This document shows, in pieces, positions 61,601-64,000 of a stretch of DNA of 64,000 bases. The stretch covers positions 21,279,957 through 21,343,956 of the forward strand of contig CM060848.1 in assembly GCA_030737835.1 (NCBI GenBank), in the 5' to 3' direction. Position numbers and translations under genes: made by a program. Within the stretch, counting starts at the first letter, position 1. Each line of letters starts with the position of its first letter. Origin of the DNA: Acorus gramineus (taxonomy: Eukaryota > Streptophyta > Magnoliopsida > Acorales > Acoraceae). A model generated the notes under the pieces. It was not told where the DNA came from. It did not search any database and saw only the letters and a program-made list of their open reading frames with translations.

Positions 61601-64000
61601 GTTTTTTTTTTTTTTTTTCCGGCCTTTGAGGGGTGCAGTGTTGTCATCGTCTTCCTCTATATCCTTCTCATTTTTATTTTTCTTTCCTTTTTCCTTGGGC
61701 TATGTACTACTTCTTTAACTAGTAATGACCAACCTTTTTTTCCAACAACAAAAAAAATATAAGTATTCTCAGACTAGAATATTATAAGTTCAATTGCAAG
61801 AATTCTTTTCTGATAGGGTTGCCCGTATTACTTGTTCCGTACCTCCAAATGCTTCCTCTGTTAATCTCAAATCATGTTCCCTATGATAAGTAAATTATCT
61901 GTTCCAAGATCTGGACAATAAGCATTTCATTGCTTGGCTTTCTTCCCATCTCCTAGTTCACTCATACTCGGTGCGTGCAACTATGATTGGAATGTATTCC
62001 CTACCATGTGAATTTTCATTGCTTACTTGCAATACACATGGCAATTTCTCTGATTTGAATGTTCTTCTCGTGGTTAAAATATGATCTTCAGTTTGATTGG
62101 GTATCTTCAGTGTTGATGGCATTACTTATTGCACACACTTCAATGGTGATAACTTCGCACTGTTTTTATTGATCTTATTACCCTCACAATAAATTTCTCT
62201 TAACTTGCTTATTGTGTATAATATGCAGCTATGCAAAGCACTTGCATCCCTGAAACGTTATTGGGAAGCATTGGAGATAATTAATCACTGCCTAAAATTT
62301 GTAAGCAATACAATTCCAGTTGAGAAGGAGGAGCTGCGGTCATTGGGTGCCCGTGAGTACTAGAATTTACTTGTATAATTGTTTTTACATGTCTACAATA
62401 TTTGGTTTGTGTTGTAGATTAACTAAAGTGTATCTTATGGGTATGTGTGGATAGTAAGCTTGCCTTCCCACTAAAACGAATTTACAAGGGGAAACAATGT
62501 GATTGATTTGGAGTTTTACCTTTTAAATTTAAAAATTTTCAGAGGATGATTTAATCTATTGTTTGTTTCTGTTTCTTAATTTTTTTTTTATTAACAGAAA
62601 TTGCATACAAGACTACAGATCCCAAACATGGGTACGATTGTGCCAGATATATGGTTCAACAACGTCCTTACAGTGTCGCTGCCTGGAATTGCTATTATAA
62701 GGTTGTCTCCAGGTATTGAACCATACCCTAACCATTTAATATGCCAATTGAAAAAAAATTTGATACATATTTTTTTATGGTGCTTATTTTAGTTTTTCTA
62801 AACTCATCAGATTTCAGTATCTGTATGGTTCTTTTTAACTTGGAGAACAGCACAGAGGCCTTTTCCAAGCGAATTATGCTATATTAAATGAAAGTAGAAA
62901 GTGACATTCATTATTAGGAGGAAAAAGTGTATTTTCATTGAAATAAAGACACATTATATAAAGGGGTTTGTTATATTATTTTCCGTGTGATGAATTGCAA
63001 TCAATGAGCCATTTAATTTTCTTTGCTCTTCTCTTTTCTCTTTCCTAAATTTTCTAGAATTTGATTTAAGATTTTTATTGTACTCATGTCACTTTTGAGG
63101 AATGAACAAGCCTCAGTACGCTCATTTCTTTCCATTGTGTTAACAGTGATCATTTCAACAGAATCGTTTTACTAGGGTTTATCGCTTCACAGATCATACT
63201 AGGATGACGCTGGCAAACTTGTTTGTCGATAAACAAGAGGCTAAGAGTTGTATTAATGGTGTATTAACTTTTGTTTCAACCATTAAGACTTCCATATCTT
63301 GTTATTGTTTTGCTGTTTCTGTTCTGTCCCTTTGGGCCACTTCCTTAAATTTATTAAAGGGCGCTGGCCTATCATTTCATAAAAAAAAAAAGACTTCCAT
63401 ATTTTGCTGATAGCATACCCTCATTCTCTCTCTTTTTTAAGTTCTACTAGATTTGGATGCATTTTCCGCCCAAAGCCATTCATAAATGTGAGGATCTTGT
63501 GATTTATTTTTTAATTTAAAGTGAAATGTTGTTGTTTCCAACATGGTTTTTGTTTCGTTGTGAAAAGATGACAGACTTAACAGTTTCCCATAGGATTGAA
63601 CTGATTTGATATTCACATTTGTTTTTCTCAAAAACTCTCTGTTCCTCTGTGATGCAGATTAGTTGGCAAATATGGGAAGCATGCCAAGTTTTTGAATGCT
63701 GTGCGCAATAAATACCCAGATTGTGTACCCCCAATGATTATTAATGGGCATCAATTTTCCATGATTAGCCAACATCAAACAGCAGCTAGAGAATATTTGG
63801 AAGCTTATAAAGCACAACCAGACAATCCGCTGATCAGCCTCTGTGCAAGTATGAAATCTCTGAGTTTCATTGCTGCTTCCCTCATGTCGAGGACCCTTGC
63901 TAATTAGTATCCTCTATTGCAGGCACTTCCTTAATCAATTTAGCCCTTGGATTTAGAGTCCAAAATAAGAACCTGTGTATGGTACAAGGCTTTGCCTTCC
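46965..64000 (+). CDS. TFIIIC TPR subunit, GTF3C3/Tfc4 (tau131) type, 3' end outside window
   Basis: Exons: 46965-47260, 47401-47506, 48474-48581, 49349-49533, 50213-50408, 52066-52323, 52666-52812, 53593-53671, 54947-55060, 55167-55324, 57430-57548, 59413-59536, 59635-59703, 62229-62352, 62598-62712, 63658-63848, 63923-64000+. All seventeen join in phase (822 codons). TFIIIC binds the internal A and B boxes of tRNA-type genes, and this subunit recruits TFIIIB for RNA polymerase III. The N-terminus is strongly acidic (residues about 20-50, EEEEEEEDDVED). A basic KKRGRRTGSRNK segment (about 136-147) leads into TPR repeats from about residue 160: YASGLYDEAIRLLKNVVQLAPN, then NLAKLYFELGDYQKAAKTYDQI, and further helical pairs to about 550. 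A charged linker (VRAYRAKKSLKKIEAIKEEKK) splits these from C-terminal TPRs (CKALASLKRYWEALEIINHC). About 100 residues are probably missing at the right edge. No frameshift seen. Confidence 0.92.
47653..47859 (+). mobile_element. tRNA-derived SINE in TFIIIC gene intron 2
   Basis: The element has an A-box-like TAGCACAACGG near its start, a B-box-like GAGTTCGAGTC at about 47711-47721, a non-tRNA body, and a terminal A-run ending at 47859. It is flanked by ACATGTTGTCTATGA (47638-47652) and ACATGTTGTCCATGA (47860-47874), a 15-bp target duplication with one mismatch. This is the full signature of a Pol III-transcribed retrotransposed SINE, about 207 bp, in the same orientation as the host gene. Confidence 0.85.
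47922..48195. mobile_element. MITE family B (in TFIIIC gene intron 2)
   Basis: The left end ggctagttttgggaatagga and right end ttatccccttgccaaaccag/ccc are inverted repeats. The interior has opposed gataa/ttatc motifs. A truncated relative is at 34437-34605. The target duplication is not clear. It lies about 60 bases from the SINE. Confidence 0.6.
49599..49632 (+). repeat. (CT)n microsatellite
   Basis: Seventeen CT units in an intron of the TFIIIC gene, about 65 bases after the exon ending at 49533. Confidence 0.85.
55325..57429. other. Intron 10 of the TFIIIC gene, with unassigned open frames
   Basis: A 2.1-kb intron. An open frame at 56829-57146 (105 codons, MPIPDGHQIWIIGGMRSTKP...) is the longest and has no family I recognise. 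A GC-richer stretch at 55660-56060 might be a decayed retroelement. An AG at about 56485 is followed by an in-frame stop, so it is not a coding exon. Confidence 0.4.
58660..59260 (-). mobile_element. Decayed LINE remnant (zinc-binding reverse-transcriptase region)
   Basis: On the minus strand, 59099-59049 reads ETKERLFFGCSFGSHNW, the zinc-binding domain pattern (E-T-x-x-x-L-F-F-x-C-x-F-x-x-x-W). After a frame change, 58915-58866 reads CWTIWHSWNKLIFQKKR, the following W-x-I-W-x-x-x-N-x-x-I-F motif. Both are in the order expected for the 3' end of a plant L1-like element. Stops and shifts show it is dead. It sits in intron 11 of the TFIIIC gene, opposite to the gene. Confidence 0.65.
59704..62228. 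other. Intron 13 of the TFIIIC gene
   Basis: The longest intron seen (2.5 kb). It holds a 116-codon open frame at 59849-60199 without recognisable family, and a repeated phrase ggtcattgtacacacc/ggtcattgtacggacc at about 61400 and 61491. Nothing else is assignable. Confidence 0.4.

Noticed and set aside
1-64000. CRISPR arrays, operons, ribosome binding sites and rRNA genes
   Set aside because: None seen. This is plant nuclear DNA, and the direct repeats found are transposon or satellite repeats without regular spacers.

Overview
This is nuclear DNA from a flowering plant. Every sizeable gene is split by many GT-AG introns, the spaces between genes are AT-rich and full of small transposons, and all the recognisable proteins have close plant relatives. 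The first exons of several genes (near 7.0, 18.7 and 37.9 kb) are much richer in G+C than the later exons. That gradient suggests a monocot, but this is inference and the species cannot be read from the window.

Layout, left to right. (1) 0.1-2.3 kb: the last four visible exons of a pyrroline-5-carboxylate reductase gene (proline synthesis), + strand. (2) 2.3-6.5 kb: AT-rich DNA with hAT-type non-autonomous elements, one with a clear 8-bp target duplication. (3) 7.0-17.0 kb: a complete ten-exon OSCA/CSC1-type calcium-permeable channel gene of the RXW8 type, + strand, 716 aa. (4) 18.7-23.4 kb: a complete six-exon Golgi methyltransferase gene of the PMT6/PMT7 type, + strand, 594 aa. (5) 23.4-30.4 kb: MITEs, a purine-then-pyrimidine low-complexity block and unassigned DNA. 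(6) 30.5-30.6 kb: a 48-codon minus-strand ORF with a GA-rich leader. (7) 31-37.7 kb: several small transposons, including one with long terminal inverted repeats. (8) 37.9-38.6 kb: an intronless four-EF-hand calmodulin-like gene (CML35/36 type). (9) 41.7-45.8 kb: a very large, nearly identical inverted repeat, with arms of about 1.66 kb around a 0.79-kb spacer. (10) 47.0 kb to the window end: seventeen exons of a TFIIIC TPR subunit gene (GTF3C3/Tfc4 type), + strand, running off the right edge. Its introns hold a tRNA-type SINE with target duplication, a MITE and a decayed LINE.

The genes do not form an operon or pathway; they are independent nuclear genes. P5CR, the OSCA-type channel and the CML protein belong to families linked to osmotic stress or calcium signalling, but nothing in the sequence shows that they are co-regulated. 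The strongest unexplained structure is the 4.1-kb foldback at 41.7-45.8 kb. Its arms look like the start of a gene (leader, GC-rich exon, intron, second exon) copied head to head. Its spacer contains short fragments copied from the arms.

Exon boundaries were set by hand from GT/AG sites and reading-phase continuity. For the three multi-exon genes called complete or nearly complete, all phases close without a frameshift.
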